Assembly (NCBI GenBank): GCA_965242665.1
Contig: OZ251484.1
Coordinates: 3,410,001-3,474,000, forward strand
From: VXLM01 sp965242665
Lineage (GTDB): Bacteria > Chloroflexota > Dehalococcoidia > Lucifugimonadales > VXLM01
Length of the DNA: 64,000 nucleotides
Reading direction: 5' to 3'
Below, one piece after another: positions 51,402 to 60,982 of the stretch. The stretch's first letter is position 1. Each line of letters opens with the position of its first letter. The notes beneath the pieces were generated by a model. It made no database searches. It had not been told where the DNA came from and saw only the letters and a program-made list of their open reading frames with translations. Position numbers and translations under genes: made by a program.

Positions 51402-52720
51402 TGACGTGGACGCAGCCAAGTACCGGCTCCTCCCCCTTCCCCGAGGCTGACGCGCCCCGAGAGGAGGATCTGTATAAGTGCGTCCACTGTGGATTTTGCC
51501 TTCAGGCGTGCCCAACATACTTGGAGACTGGGCTCGAAACCGAGTCGCCAAGGGGGCGCATCGCTCTGATGAAAGCGGTGAACGAGGGCCGCATTGGAAT
51601 CACTCCAGACGTGTACCGCCATTGGGACTTGTGCATCCAGTGCCGCGCGTGCGAGGCGGCGTGTCCTTCCGGCGTCCCGTACGGCAACCTCATCGAGGCG
51701 ACGGTCAGCCAGGTCGAGCAGCACCGCTCCCGTTCCCTAGTCGCCCGTCTGGCGGGGCGGCTGGCGCTGAATATGATTCTTCCAAGGCAACGGCGGCTCG
51801 AACTTCTAACATTGGGGCTCCGACTGTACCAGGAGAGCGGGTTCCAGTGGGCGGTTCGGAAGACTCGGATATTGAGCGCGTTGGCTCCGGGCCTCGCCGA
51901 ATTGGAGATGTCGGCCCCGGCGGTCTCCAAGCAGAGGCTCCGTGCACACGGCCAAGTTATTCCGGCGGTTGGAGCCGCGCGTGCCCGGGCGGCGATGTTC
52001 TCCGGGTGCATCATGCCTTTGATGCACGGTCCGCAGATGGGTGCAGCGATGCGGGTCTTGGCGCGGAATGGATGCGAGGTCGAAGTAACGAAAGGACAAG
52101 GCTGCTGCGGCGCCATCCACAGCCACGTCGGAGACCTGCAACGCGCGCGCGCCCTGGCGCGGCAGAATATCGACGCTTTCGAGAACCGAGATGTGGACGC
52201 CTTGGTGGTTGCTTCGGCGGGCTGCGGCGCGAGAATGAAGGAATACGGCCACCTCCTCCGAGGCGACCCCAATTACGCCGAGCGGGCCGAACGTTTTGGC
52301 CGAATGGTCAAAGACATCCACGAGTTCCTGGTCGACCTCCCCTTCACTCCGCCGACGGGGCGAATCGACAAGCGAGTCACCTACCAAGACTCTTGCCACC
52401 TCGCGAATGCCCAGCGCATAACCACAGCTCCAAGGACGCTGTTGACCTCCATACCCGGCATAGAGTTCGTCGAGATGGAGCGATCGAACGTATGCTGCGG
52501 CGCGGGCGGAACATATACGATCACGGAGAGAGAGTTTTCCCTCCGCGTCCTCGATTCCAAGATGCAAAACGTGCTCGAGACGGGTGCGGACTTGCTCACG
52601 ACCGCGAACCCCGGTTGCGTCCTTCAACTACAACACGGGGCGAAGCGGCACGATCTTCCCATCCAGGTAAAGTACGTCACCGATATTCTCGACGACGCAT
52701 ACCGCGCGGAGGAAGGCTAA
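51401..52720 (+). CDS. glcF: glycolate oxidase iron-sulfur subunit GlcF
   Basis: A 439-residue Fe-S protein. Two ferredoxin clusters are encoded near the N-terminus: C27, C30, C33, C37 and C78, C81, C84, C88. Two CCG domains follow (FSGCIMPLMHG..GCCGAIHSHVG and QDSCHLAN..VCCGAGGTYTI). It carries electrons from the FAD subunits to the quinone pool. The start ATG shares one base with the glcE stop codon. The longer frame from 51275 begins inside glcE and is rejected. Confidence 0.94.
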   Translation: MTWTQPSTGSSPFPEADAPREEDLYKCVHCGFCLQACPTYLETGLETESPRGRIALMKAVNEGRIGITPDVYRHWDLCIQCRACEAACPSGVPYGNLIEATVSQVEQHRSRSLVARLAGRLALNMILPRQRRLELLTLGLRLYQESGFQWAVRKTRILSALAPGLAELEMSAPAVSKQRLRAHGQVIPAVGAARARAAMFSGCIMPLMHGPQMGAAMRVLARNGCEVEVTKGQGCCGAIHSHVGDLQRARALARQNIDAFENRDVDALVVASAGCGARMKEYGHLLRGDPNYAERAERFGRMVKDIHEFLVDLPFTPPTGRIDKRVTYQDSCHLANAQRITTAPRTLLTSIPGIEFVEMERSNVCCGAGGTYTITEREFSLRVLDSKMQNVLETGADLLTTANPGCVLQLQHGAKRHDLPIQVKYVTDILDDAYRAEEG

Positions 52721-52838
52721 TCGACCGATGCGGAACTCTCCGGGAAGGGGTGATTCGAATTCCAGGCGCAGTCTTGCGCTTGTTGTCCGGGGTCGTTAGA
52801 ATTCGCGTAGTCCAATAGCATATAGAGGAGGCGAGCCA

Positions 52839-53948
52839 ATGCAGCGTTGCAGGTGTACGCCGGCTGATGCCATCGGAATTACGAGAGACCCTTGGCATAC
52901 TCAGCCGCATCCACAACCGGCCACTCTGGTAACCATAGACTCCGAACCCTTCGTTGGAGAGACGCCGCTCGACACTATCCAGAGCTGGATCACCCCCAAT
53001 TCTCTCTACTACGCCCGCAACCATTTCGAGACTCCATCCATCGATCTGTCCGATTGGAGACTCGTGATCGATGGGTATACGAGGTCCACGCAGACCCTTG
53101 CCTACTCTGACATCATCGGTATGCCTCGCCGCACGATGCCTATCACGATGGAGTGTGCGGGCAACAACCGCACGGATCTCGATCCCCCAGTCAGCGGCAA
53201 CAAGTTCCAGGGCGGCGCCATAAGCACTGCGATTTGGGCGGGAGCGGCGCTTTCGGACGCGCTCGATCTCGCGGGCATCCTCGAGGAAGCGCAGGAAATA
53301 GTCTTCGAGGGGGCGGACTCAGGAATCCCGTATGAAGGAAAATCCCCTAGTCCGTATGCGAGGAGTCTACCGCTCGACGAGGCGATACATCACGAAGTTC
53401 TTCTGGCCTACGAGATGAACGGCGAGCCGCTGCCCGAGGATCATGGGTATCCGCTGAGGCTGATCGTGCCTGGATGGTACGGCATGGCATCCGTAAAGTG
53501 GCTCACCCGGATAACGCTCATCGATCATCCTTACGAGGGGTTCTTTCAGAAAGAGCGTTACGTTCTCGATACCGGCGATGGACTGACGTCCCCCCTCACG
53601 CATATGCTCGTCAAGTCGCTCTTTACCAGGCCGCGCCACGGCCAGGTCTTCGAACGGTCGGCGCAGGAAGCCGCGGGCCTTGCTTGGTCGGGCACTGCTC
53701 GGGTCGACGCTGTCGAGATTAGCGACGACTTTGGAGAAACGTGGAAGACCGCCAATCTCACGGGCATGGCGCACGAGCACACCTGGCAGCAATGGACGGC
53801 AGAATGGACGCCCCGGGGTAGCGGCCACCACACTCTCATGGTCAGGGCGCGGGACGAGGACGGGAACGTTCAGCCGATGGAGAACCGGTGGAATCGCCTC
53901 GGATACGCCGTGAACGGCGTCCAATCGGTTTGCGTCAACATTCGGTAG
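52839..53948 (+). CDS. sulfite-oxidase-family molybdopterin protein
   Basis: A 369-residue member of the sulfite oxidase/YedY superfamily. The molybdenum-ligating cysteine is C106 in ITMECAGNNR, and YARNHFE provides the usual cofactor-binding Arg/His segment. A C-terminal dimerisation-type domain (WSGTARVDAVEISDDFGETWKTANL) is present. No Tat or other signal peptide is seen, so it is probably cytoplasmic. The natural substrate may be sulfite or an organosulfur or N-oxide compound. ATG 52839 follows GAGGAGG. It stands 118 bases after glcF and has no electron-transfer partner next to it. Confidence 0.85.
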   Translation: MQRCRCTPADAIGITRDPWHTQPHPQPATLVTIDSEPFVGETPLDTIQSWITPNSLYYARNHFETPSIDLSDWRLVIDGYTRSTQTLAYSDIIGMPRRTMPITMECAGNNRTDLDPPVSGNKFQGGAISTAIWAGAALSDALDLAGILEEAQEIVFEGADSGIPYEGKSPSPYARSLPLDEAIHHEVLLAYEMNGEPLPEDHGYPLRLIVPGWYGMASVKWLTRITLIDHPYEGFFQKERYVLDTGDGLTSPLTHMLVKSLFTRPRHGQVFERSAQEAAGLAWSGTARVDAVEISDDFGETWKTANLTGMAHEHTWQQWTAEWTPRGSGHHTLMVRARDEDGNVQPMENRWNRLGYAVNGVQSVCVNIR

Positions 53949-54175
53949 GTTCCGCTCTATCGATTGGCGGATACACATGCGCTACCGGGGATTGACTTGT
54001 ACGCGGTGCGCCGGAAATCGTACAGCAGAAGCATGGCGAGTTTACTCAAGCCGTCCACTTGCCTACTTCCGACGGCGCCGCGGAAGGACTGCAAGCAGAT
54101 ACGGGAACTAGCATACTGCGCCGACGCTCGTTCATAGGCATACACAACACGGGGAAACGGAGCGGCGCGGGAGGT
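53949..54175. other. intergenic stretch upstream of the MITE-like element
   Basis: No gene is supported here. On the minus strand (about 54035-53957) a 30-codon segment reads LYDFRRTAYKS..CVSANR and ends in a stop. It resembles the HxLRRTA box of tyrosine recombinases with Tyr for His, so it could be an integrase fragment. Confidence 0.3.
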
Positions 54176-54346
54176 TCCGTTTACTTTTGCGACATGACGG
54201 CTGGGGGACGGCAACTCTCTAAGCGGTGCCTCTAATCGCGCAACGGGAGATTCCCGCCTACGCGGGAATGACGGGATGGGACGGGAATGATGGAGAGTCC
54301 AACCTGCTGCGGCCCGGGCGCAATCCATGTCGCAAAAGTAAACGGA
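54176..54346. mobile_element. MITE-like element with 21-base terminal inverted repeats
   Basis: Perfect inverted repeats of 21 bases bound a 171-base segment (54176-54196, core CCGTTTACTTTTGCGACATG, and 54326-54346). The left part (GACGGCTG..GACGGCAA) matches the trailers of both CRISPR-like loci, and the interior carries the extragenic hairpin at 54250-54269. It encodes no protein. It ends about 55 bases before rnpB. A non-autonomous mobile element is the simplest reading; no target-site duplication is obvious. Confidence 0.65.
54250..54269. repeat. short palindromic extragenic hairpin (copy 3)
   Basis: ATTCCCGCCTACGCGGGAAT, the same stem as at 4575-4594, located inside the MITE-like element. 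Confidence 0.8.
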
Positions 54347-54399
54347 GCCGCGCGGGAAAGTAGATACAAACACATTGTTCCCTATGATAGAATTTGGGA

Positions 54400-54808
54400 A
54401 GAGACGCAAGGACGCCGGGCGGCCGCTCCGATTCGTCGGGGAGGAAAGTCCGAGCACCACTGGGCAGGATGCCCGCTAACGGCGGGGCGGGGCGACCCGA
54501 CGGAAAGTGCCGCAGAAATGAGACCGCCCGTCCAACCTTGGACGGGTAAGGGTGAAATGGCGAGGTAAGAGCTCACCGCCTCGATGGTGACATCGGGAGG
54601 CAGGGTAAACCCCATCCGGTGCAAGGCTAAATAGAGGGACTTGGGACGCCCAGCCCGTTCCCCGGGTTGGCCGCTCGACCCTCTCGGCAACGGGAGGGCT
54701 AGATAGATGGCCGCCACTCCGCAGGCCATTGGGACGAAGCCCCGCAGGGGGCGTAAACCGATGGGCTGCAGAGAACAGAACTCGGCTTACAGGCGGCCTT
54801 GCGTCTTG
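54400..54808 (+). ncRNA. rnpB: RNase P RNA (bacterial type A)
   Basis: The catalytic RNA that trims tRNA 5' ends. The universally conserved core elements are present: GAGGAAAGTCCGAGCACC near the 5' side, GGGCAGGATGCC with CTAACGGC, and ACAGAA followed by CGGCTTAC near the 3' end. The P1 helix is formed by AGACGCAAGG (54402-54411) with CCTTGCGTCT (54797-54806). GATAGAAT and TATGAT just upstream may serve as the -10. It is read on the plus strand and converges on the DNA methylase gene. Confidence 0.93.
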
Positions 54809-54851
54809 TGAACCGGCGATGCGTTCGCCTCAAATCTCCCCAAGGCGTATC

Positions 54852-56045
54852 TCACCTCCTCTCGACCAAGAACAGTTGCTCGGTGACGTGGATAGGCCGA
54901 TGGGTGAAGTTCCTGCTGCCCCGAAAGGCGTTGTACGGTGTCTCGACAACCTCTACTGTCCCAACATCTGTTAGCAGCGCGCGCATTTCGTGCGGCGGTA
55001 TGAATCCCTCGTCGTTGAACGATACGAGGATGAAGCGGGCGTCGAGGGTGTGGAGCAAGTCATCCATCAGGGGAAGCGACTTCGCCTTGACGTTATACCC
55101 CGACCGCCGCCATCCGGCGGGTATTCCTGCGACGCGGCTGACGCGCTCCGGCCTCTCGTAGCGCACGAGAAGGTTGAGCATGAAGTAGTTCGATCCGTAT
55201 GGATGCTGGTTGTAGGGCGGATCGACGTATGCCAGATCGAGGTCTCGCACACGGCGCGCGGCGGCGTTGGCGTCCTCTTGACGCACTTCCCAATCGCATT
55301 CGAATCGGCTCAGGACTGGGGGCTCGAGCACGATCTTGCCCTTGATGCGCGAGAGAGCGTCGGAACCCGTGCCGCCGAACTGTCCAACTCCCGTCTGGCG
55401 GTTCTTGTAGAAGCCCTTGAAGATGCCTGCGGTGTTCGAGTGCACGGACGCCTCGCTCAGCAGCGGCGCGAGAAGCAGATCCCGCATGGCAGGCGACGCG
55501 TCGCCAATGAGCCGGCGGTAGGCATCGAGCCGCCGCGCGTTGTCCCGTGTGTAGAATACTCGGTCGTGCCGCGTGATTCGGTTCTCGTCCTTTGGCGCGT
55601 AGAGATCCTCGATGAAACCACGGGGAAACGCATCGAACTCGACTCGCTGGTTGATCTCGTCCACGATGTCTGATAGCGCGCGCAAATCGACGGCGCTGCG
55701 ATTTTGCGAATAGCATCGGGCGATTACGGCAGCGTAGTCTTCGATGTCGTTACTTATCAGCGTCGACGCATGCGCCTTGAAGTACCGCGAAACGACGCCG
55801 GAGCCGCTGAATACGTCGAAGACGTGCAGGCGATCCTTGCCCAGCCGTCGCTTGACACGATCGACGATGCTTCCAATGTGTCCGAGCAGCGCGCGCTTGT
55901 TCCCTATGTAAGTGATGAGCTGCCGTGAGAGGTAATCTATGTCCTCGTCGATGGAGCGCTCTCCGCACCGCTGCATCGGCCCCCGTCTGTCGAATGGGGA
56001 CGCGCGGTTCGATCTGGGCGTGGGGACATCACGATGCGCGGTCAC
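54852..56045 (-). CDS. D12-class (Dam-like) adenine DNA methyltransferase
   Basis: A 397-residue methyltransferase of the D12/Dam type: TYIGNKRALL near the start (the family's KxxGGK-like segment), FSGSG (79-83) for SAM binding, and the catalytic DPPY (275-278). No restriction enzyme gene is next to it, so it is an orphan methylase with a regulatory or protective role. Its GTG start overlaps the stop of the alcohol dehydrogenase gene by 4 bases (GTGA), an unusual partner. An ATG 23 codons later is an alternative start. Confidence 0.88.
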   Translation of the reverse strand: MTAHRDVPTPRSNRASPFDRRGPMQRCGERSIDEDIDYLSRQLITYIGNKRALLGHIGSIVDRVKRRLGKDRLHVFDVFSGSGVVSRYFKAHASTLISNDIEDYAAVIARCYSQNRSAVDLRALSDIVDEINQRVEFDAFPRGFIEDLYAPKDENRITRHDRVFYTRDNARRLDAYRRLIGDASPAMRDLLLAPLLSEASVHSNTAGIFKGFYKNRQTGVGQFGGTGSDALSRIKGKIVLEPPVLSRFECDWEVRQEDANAAARRVRDLDLAYVDPPYNQHPYGSNYFMLNLLVRYERPERVSRVAGIPAGWRRSGYNVKAKSLPLMDDLLHTLDARFILVSFNDEGFIPPHEMRALLTDVGTVEVVETPYNAFRGSRNFTHRPIHVTEQLFLVERR

Positions 56046-57085
56046 GAATGCAGCTGCACCTTGACCGAGCCGGTGGACTTGTCGTAGGCCGTATCTAGCG
56101 CCTGCTGCATCTGCGAGAGAGGAAACGTGTGCGTCACCATCTGCTTCAGGTCCAGCGCGCCCGACGCCATCAAGTCGATGGCCATCTCGAAGTCGTGCCT
56201 GCCGTCAATGATGCCGTAGCACACGGAGAAGACGATCGATTGTTCCTTGAGCAGAGGGGCCATCCAGTCCATGGGAGTCGGGTCGTGGAATACTCCGAGC
56301 ACGACGATGCGCCCCATGACCCGGGTAACGTCGACTGCCTGGGAGAGGGTATCGGCGTTGCCGAATCCGCCAACTGTCTCCACCGTCAAGTCCGCGCCCA
56401 GCCCGTGCGTAAGGTCTTCGACGATGGTCTTGAAGGCCGGGTCGTCTGGGCGGATGACCTCGTCGGCGCCGAATGCGCGCGCGAGCATGATCTGGCGTGG
56501 GTACCGTGCAGTGGACACGATCTTGCCCGCCCCCATTGCCCTTGCCGCCGCTACGGTCGTCAATCCGATGGTTCCCCCACCCAGCACGGCGACGGCATTG
56601 CCTGGACGCAGCCCTCCGCGCCGTAGACCGCGCACCGACACGGCAAGGGGTTCGACGAGCGCGCCCTCCTCCCACGTCATACTATCAGCGAGCGGGTAGC
56701 ACGCCACTGCGTTTCGCACGACGTATTCGGCGAAACCGCCGCCTGCATAGTCGCTCTTCCGCACGCAATTGCGGTACTGGCCTTGTCGACAATACCAGCA
56801 GGACAGACACGCCTTGCCTTGTCCGACGACCTCCATTGCGACCCTCTGCCCAATTCTCGATGGATCGACGCCCTCACCGACCTCGACGATCTCCCCCGCA
56901 GTCTCGTGTCCTGCAGGAACCTCCTCAGGATCGATGAGCTTGCGGTACTGGTTGAGGTCGGAGCCGCAAATACCCTCTGCGCGAACCTTCACTACCGCGC
57001 CGCCCTGTCGGGGCTCCAAACGTTCGATCTGCTTGATTTCGACGGCATCGACGCCATTGTGAAGCGCGGCCAGCATCGTGCGCAT
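56042..57085 (-). CDS. zinc-dependent alcohol (polyol/threonine-type) dehydrogenase
   Basis: A 346-residue medium-chain dehydrogenase. Catalytic zinc ligands C40, H60 and E61 lie in GICGSD and AGHETAG. The structural zinc is bound by C93, C96, C99 and C107. The NAD(P) motif is VLGGGTIGLTTVAAARAMGA. The pattern fits threonine/sorbitol/2,3-butanediol dehydrogenases; the substrate is unknown. ATG 57085 has CGGAGGG upstream; the longer frame from 57409 crosses the end of the previous gene. It is third in a minus-strand operon and overlaps the methylase gene by 4 bases. Confidence 0.9.
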   Translation of the reverse strand: MRTMLAALHNGVDAVEIKQIERLEPRQGGAVVKVRAEGICGSDLNQYRKLIDPEEVPAGHETAGEIVEVGEGVDPSRIGQRVAMEVVGQGKACLSCWYCRQGQYRNCVRKSDYAGGGFAEYVVRNAVACYPLADSMTWEEGALVEPLAVSVRGLRRGGLRPGNAVAVLGGGTIGLTTVAAARAMGAGKIVSTARYPRQIMLARAFGADEVIRPDDPAFKTIVEDLTHGLGADLTVETVGGFGNADTLSQAVDVTRVMGRIVVLGVFHDPTPMDWMAPLLKEQSIVFSVCYGIIDGRHDFEMAIDLMASGALDLKQMVTHTFPLSQMQQALDTAYDKSTGSVKVQLHS

Positions 57086-57153
57086 ATGTCCCTCCGGCGC
57101 TTGTGGATTTTGGTACTTGGATTTTTCGACTTCGGCAGATGCGCGAGGGCTCC

Positions 57154-58692
57154 TCAATTCGCAATGGGCTGGGCGATGATCCAGAGGCTCGTAGCGGTGT
57201 AGACGATCATCAGAACGAGCATGGGATATTGGCTCTTGACTGCGCGGGCGGACGTCGGCATCCGGCGAAGGGCGATGACGTGGGCGACGTACACGGAAAA
57301 GACGTGCCCCAAGACGATCGCAATGATGGATACCCACCACACGAAACCCGCAGAGATAATGTCGATGTTTACGCGGTAGTCGGCCGTGCCAAGCAAGTCC
57401 CATCCCCAACCAAAGGGATTGGATAGCAGTGGAATGATCCCTTGCCCCGCTATTGCCAAGAGCGAGATGAAGTGCGCTATGTTGTACGCCAGGGCAATCG
57501 GCACCAACGAAACCACGAATACCCTCGCCACATCGAACACCGCCCCGCGGCTCCCCTCTGCAAGCCGCAGCACCCAGCAGAAAGCGAGATAGACCATGAG
57601 GAACAGCGCGGGCACGATGAGCAGCCCAACCGTGTCGATCGCCCCGAATGTGTCAACGGGCAGCGGTGAAATCACTGGATGCAAGACGTCTTGCACGTTC
57701 AACCATGCGTTCGTCTCGGAGATGCCGTCGAAGGTAACCGCCGCAAGCGCAACGATTACGAAGACGGACGTAGATAGGGATATGACGCCTCGGTTGGCCA
57801 ACCCGACCGCGAACGGACGCACGTTGAACTCGCGCTGGTCGGGGGTGGCCTTCTCCCAGCACTCGTAGCAGTCGACGCACTCCGCTCCGCGTTCGGTGCA
57901 GTCGACGCAACTGGAGCAGAGCGTTCCCCCCGACGTCCTCGCCTCGGTCGGAGAAAAGCGGGCGAAAAGACCAAACAGCACCGAGAAGACCTCGCCGTTC
58001 CGCAGCCAAACGTGCTTGCCGAACAGAAGCATCCCCGCCCACGTAACGGCCGAGTACGCGAGCACGATCAGAGCCAACCTGAACGGCACAGACGAACCGC
58101 TATAGACGTTTTCCAACCACCCGAACACCAGCAGGAACGCGACGGCAGGCCACGCCCCCAAACCCGCGGGGTAGTCGAACAATCCCGCGTCCGCGCCGTC
58201 CCCACTCCCAACGAATCTCTCCACCCACTCGAAGATGGTCTTCCACGGGTTGAGAAGCATCCACAGGTTACCCAGCAGCGCGGATACGTACCCTATGCCA
58301 ACCCACCAGACGATCCAAACGAATGTCGGGGCGAAATTCTCCACCGGCCTGTTGACGCCAAACAATCCCGTGGCGACCACGAGCAGGAAGACTGCGACTC
58401 CGACGAGTTTGAGGGCGACCAAGAGCGCCCTGTTTCGTAGGAGCGCCCCCAATATTGGAACCGCCAGCAAGTTGTATCTGGGATACCATGTCTCGCCCGG
58501 CTTCCTGTTGACGAATAGGCCGATGACGACGAACGAGGCGGCAACCGCGGCGGCGGCGGCGATCATGAACAGATTCAACGGAATCGGCAGGTCGTAGCGC
58601 TCCCCAAATCCGTGGGCGTAGGCAGACGAAACCGTCACCGACACACAAGCCGCAGCAACTGCGGTCGATACTGCTATGGGGCGGATTGACAT
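57154..58692 (-). CDS. polytopic membrane protein, fenitrothion-hydrolase-like family
   Basis: A 512-residue protein with an N-terminal signal-like helix and about twelve membrane segments. AHGFGERYDLPIPL near the start, LLNPWKTIFEW and a cytoplasmic or external Cys-rich loop (CSSCVDCTERGAECVDCYECWE) mark a family often annotated as fenitrothion hydrolase-like in Actinobacteria and Chloroflexota; no biochemical function is firmly known. The Cys pairs could bind metal. It starts 22 bases after the CopC-CopD-cytochrome c fusion gene, which suggests a shared role in copper or respiratory-chain biology. Confidence 0.72.
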   Translation of the reverse strand: MSIRPIAVSTAVAAACVSVTVSSAYAHGFGERYDLPIPLNLFMIAAAAAVAASFVVIGLFVNRKPGETWYPRYNLLAVPILGALLRNRALLVALKLVGVAVFLLVVATGLFGVNRPVENFAPTFVWIVWWVGIGYVSALLGNLWMLLNPWKTIFEWVERFVGSGDGADAGLFDYPAGLGAWPAVAFLLVFGWLENVYSGSSVPFRLALIVLAYSAVTWAGMLLFGKHVWLRNGEVFSVLFGLFARFSPTEARTSGGTLCSSCVDCTERGAECVDCYECWEKATPDQREFNVRPFAVGLANRGVISLSTSVFVIVALAAVTFDGISETNAWLNVQDVLHPVISPLPVDTFGAIDTVGLLIVPALFLMVYLAFCWVLRLAEGSRGAVFDVARVFVVSLVPIALAYNIAHFISLLAIAGQGIIPLLSNPFGWGWDLLGTADYRVNIDIISAGFVWWVSIIAIVLGHVFSVYVAHVIALRRMPTSARAVKSQYPMLVLMIVYTATSLWIIAQPIAN

Positions 58693-58714
58693 ATTCGGGC
58701 CCTTCGCCGGTCTT

Positions 58715-60982
58715 CTATTCGAGCGTCTTGATGTAGTTGACGACGTGCCATATCTGTTCGTCGGTATATTGGTCTCCCAGTCCGACCATGGCGGTTCCCT
58801 CGATCCCGTCACGGATGAAGCCGAACAGCGCCCTATCGGAGTGCAACGGGACATGGACGATCAGATCCGCTGGCGGCGGATCCAGTCCTGCCGCCGCGGT
58901 ACCGTCGCCCCGCCCACCCTGTCCGTGACAGGACGCACAGATACTACTATACACCTCGCCGCCGCCGGCAAGCGAATCGGAGTCGGGCAGGAATGGGTTT
59001 CGCTCCCCCTCGACTGCGCCGCCGGACTGCGCCGCGAACACGAGAACCGCTCCCGCAACGAACCCCGCGAGGCCAGACCCCATGACTGCCGCTCCACGGC
59101 GTGACTGCCAGCCGCCAAGCGGGACACCGACCGCCAGGAAGATCGAGCCCAAAACTGCGATCTGGACTCCAAAGAGCAGCCTGCCCGTATCCTCAGACGG
59201 GAAGATGGTCGAGCTGCTGAGTCCAACGGCCGCACGAGTCTCAAAACGGAACGCAGCCCGCACGTCGAAGCCGTCCGTCCGGCGGGCGGCGACCTCCATC
59301 TGATACGGACCAGCGATATTGAGCGGAACCTCCGATGCGGCAAAGCGGCCTTGACCTGCATCCGCAGCCGACAAGAACTCTTCGCCAAGATCCGCATCCA
59401 AGTATGTCAGACGCACGTCAACCCCGGTCACGCTCGTCACGGCCGCGCCGCGCCGGTCGGTAAGCGACACCGTGACGTCGTTCGCACCTACCTGACCCGG
59501 CTCGAGGTCGACTCGGACGTTCACCCTTTCGGACACGGCCTGGAAGGTCAGGCTCTCCGGAACGCCGATGCCCTGCCTCGACGCGACCTGTCGAGCCGGC
59601 TCCAAGCTCGTAAGGTATCCGGCGGTCAGGATTACGAAGACTCCGATGACGGCTTCGGCGGTGACCGTCCAGCGAATCAGCGATGCAGCCGTCCGATTCT
59701 GTCGAATCGCGGGAGTCAGCCAAAGCAGGTTGACAGCGCCGAGCGCCAGCAATACCGCAACGAACGCAGCCTTGGCAAGCAACGTCAATCCATATGGAAC
59801 GATGAGCGCGGGCAAGACTGTAACCTGCGCCCATGCGCTGTACAACCCAGTGACTACGAGCGTACAAAAGCTCAGCCCCGCAACCACGGAAAACCGCGGC
59901 AAGACTGCCATGACTACGTCCCGAACACGCCCCCCAGGAGCGTGCGAGAACACAACCGGCAGAACGACTGCGAGTCCGAATACTCCGCCCACCCAGAAGG
60001 ATGATGCGAGAATGTGGAGATAGTCCGTTACCGTAGCGGCCACTTCGATACCCGTCACAGCAGCGGCGTGGCTCGTCATGCTCACCGTCAACATCGCCAT
60101 AGCCGCAACGAGGAACGTCGACGCCTCGAGCGCGGTATCACGCCGAACGGACGGGGTCTTCCGAAGCATCAGCAAGGCCAACGCAGGACCCGCCGCTCCA
60201 ATGAACAGCGCCGCCCTTCGCAGCCATCCTCTCCCCCAGTCCGTCTCCGATAGAACGAAACGCATGGGCTCTCCGAACGCATCGAGAACGGAAACCTCGT
60301 GGACGGTCGCCGTCTGCGTCAGCAAATGCCCGACCGACCCAACCAGCGCCGCGGCGATGCCTGCCGCTGCCAGCCAGTAGACTCGCCCTCGCACGCGCGC
60401 CGCCAGCGCCGCAGCATCCGCAGCCCGCCCCAGCGCCGGACGCAGCACGACCATCCAGAGCATCAGCGACCCCAGAGAGGACAGACCGCCGAGCAGAACG
60501 ATCCATCGCATGATCGGCTCCGCCGCCGACTGGAGCAGCGGCTCGCCGTCGGCATCTACCAGCGTCTCCGACAACGGCTCTCCGACCGAAAAGAAGTACG
60601 TGCCGCGTACCGCATGTCCATCGATGGTAGAAAGGTTCCTCCACCCAACAGTGTACGTACCGTCCGGCAACTGGGATTGGAGCGTGACGAACAGAACCGT
60701 TGGATCGTTGGGGTCGGAGGCGCTGTCGCCTTCATCCACCCTTCGCCCTTCCGAGTCGAGCACCTGTATCGAGCTCAAGGACGGCTCGATTGGCTCGGTA
60801 AACCAGATGGTGACCCGCGAAGGAGGCGCATCCAGTGAGGAGTTGGGAGCCGGATCTGCCGACGCCAAGTTCCCGTGCGCGTACATCCTCCCATCCCCCA
60901 ATACCAACCCCAATCCCACACTCGCAAGGACGAGAACCGCCGTCCAACCAAGTCGGCGTTCCAACCTACACAGCAACGACAT
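58715..60982 (-). CDS. CopC-CopD-cytochrome c fusion protein
   Basis: A 755-residue protein predicted to handle copper at the membrane. After a signal peptide, H36 starts a CopC domain (about 36-132: AHGNLASADPAPNSSL, VTIWFTEPIEPSLSSIQVLD, TYTVGWRNLSTIDGHAVRGTYFF). Next comes a CopD-type membrane region (about 160-470), an extracytoplasmic region, and a C-terminal class I cytochrome c with C682-A-S-C685-H686 and M732 as the likely axial ligand. ATG 60982 is preferred because AAGG lies 6 bases upstream; ATG 60988 is adjacent. It leads an operon with a polytopic membrane protein. Confidence 0.88.
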   Translation of the reverse strand: MSLLCRLERRLGWTAVLVLASVGLGLVLGDGRMYAHGNLASADPAPNSSLDAPPSRVTIWFTEPIEPSLSSIQVLDSEGRRVDEGDSASDPNDPTVLFVTLQSQLPDGTYTVGWRNLSTIDGHAVRGTYFFSVGEPLSETLVDADGEPLLQSAAEPIMRWIVLLGGLSSLGSLMLWMVVLRPALGRAADAAALAARVRGRVYWLAAAGIAAALVGSVGHLLTQTATVHEVSVLDAFGEPMRFVLSETDWGRGWLRRAALFIGAAGPALALLMLRKTPSVRRDTALEASTFLVAAMAMLTVSMTSHAAAVTGIEVAATVTDYLHILASSFWVGGVFGLAVVLPVVFSHAPGGRVRDVVMAVLPRFSVVAGLSFCTLVVTGLYSAWAQVTVLPALIVPYGLTLLAKAAFVAVLLALGAVNLLWLTPAIRQNRTAASLIRWTVTAEAVIGVFVILTAGYLTSLEPARQVASRQGIGVPESLTFQAVSERVNVRVDLEPGQVGANDVTVSLTDRRGAAVTSVTGVDVRLTYLDADLGEEFLSAADAGQGRFAASEVPLNIAGPYQMEVAARRTDGFDVRAAFRFETRAAVGLSSSTIFPSEDTGRLLFGVQIAVLGSIFLAVGVPLGGWQSRRGAAVMGSGLAGFVAGAVLVFAAQSGGAVEGERNPFLPDSDSLAGGGEVYSSICASCHGQGGRGDGTAAAGLDPPPADLIVHVPLHSDRALFGFIRDGIEGTAMVGLGDQYTDEQIWHVVNYIKTLE

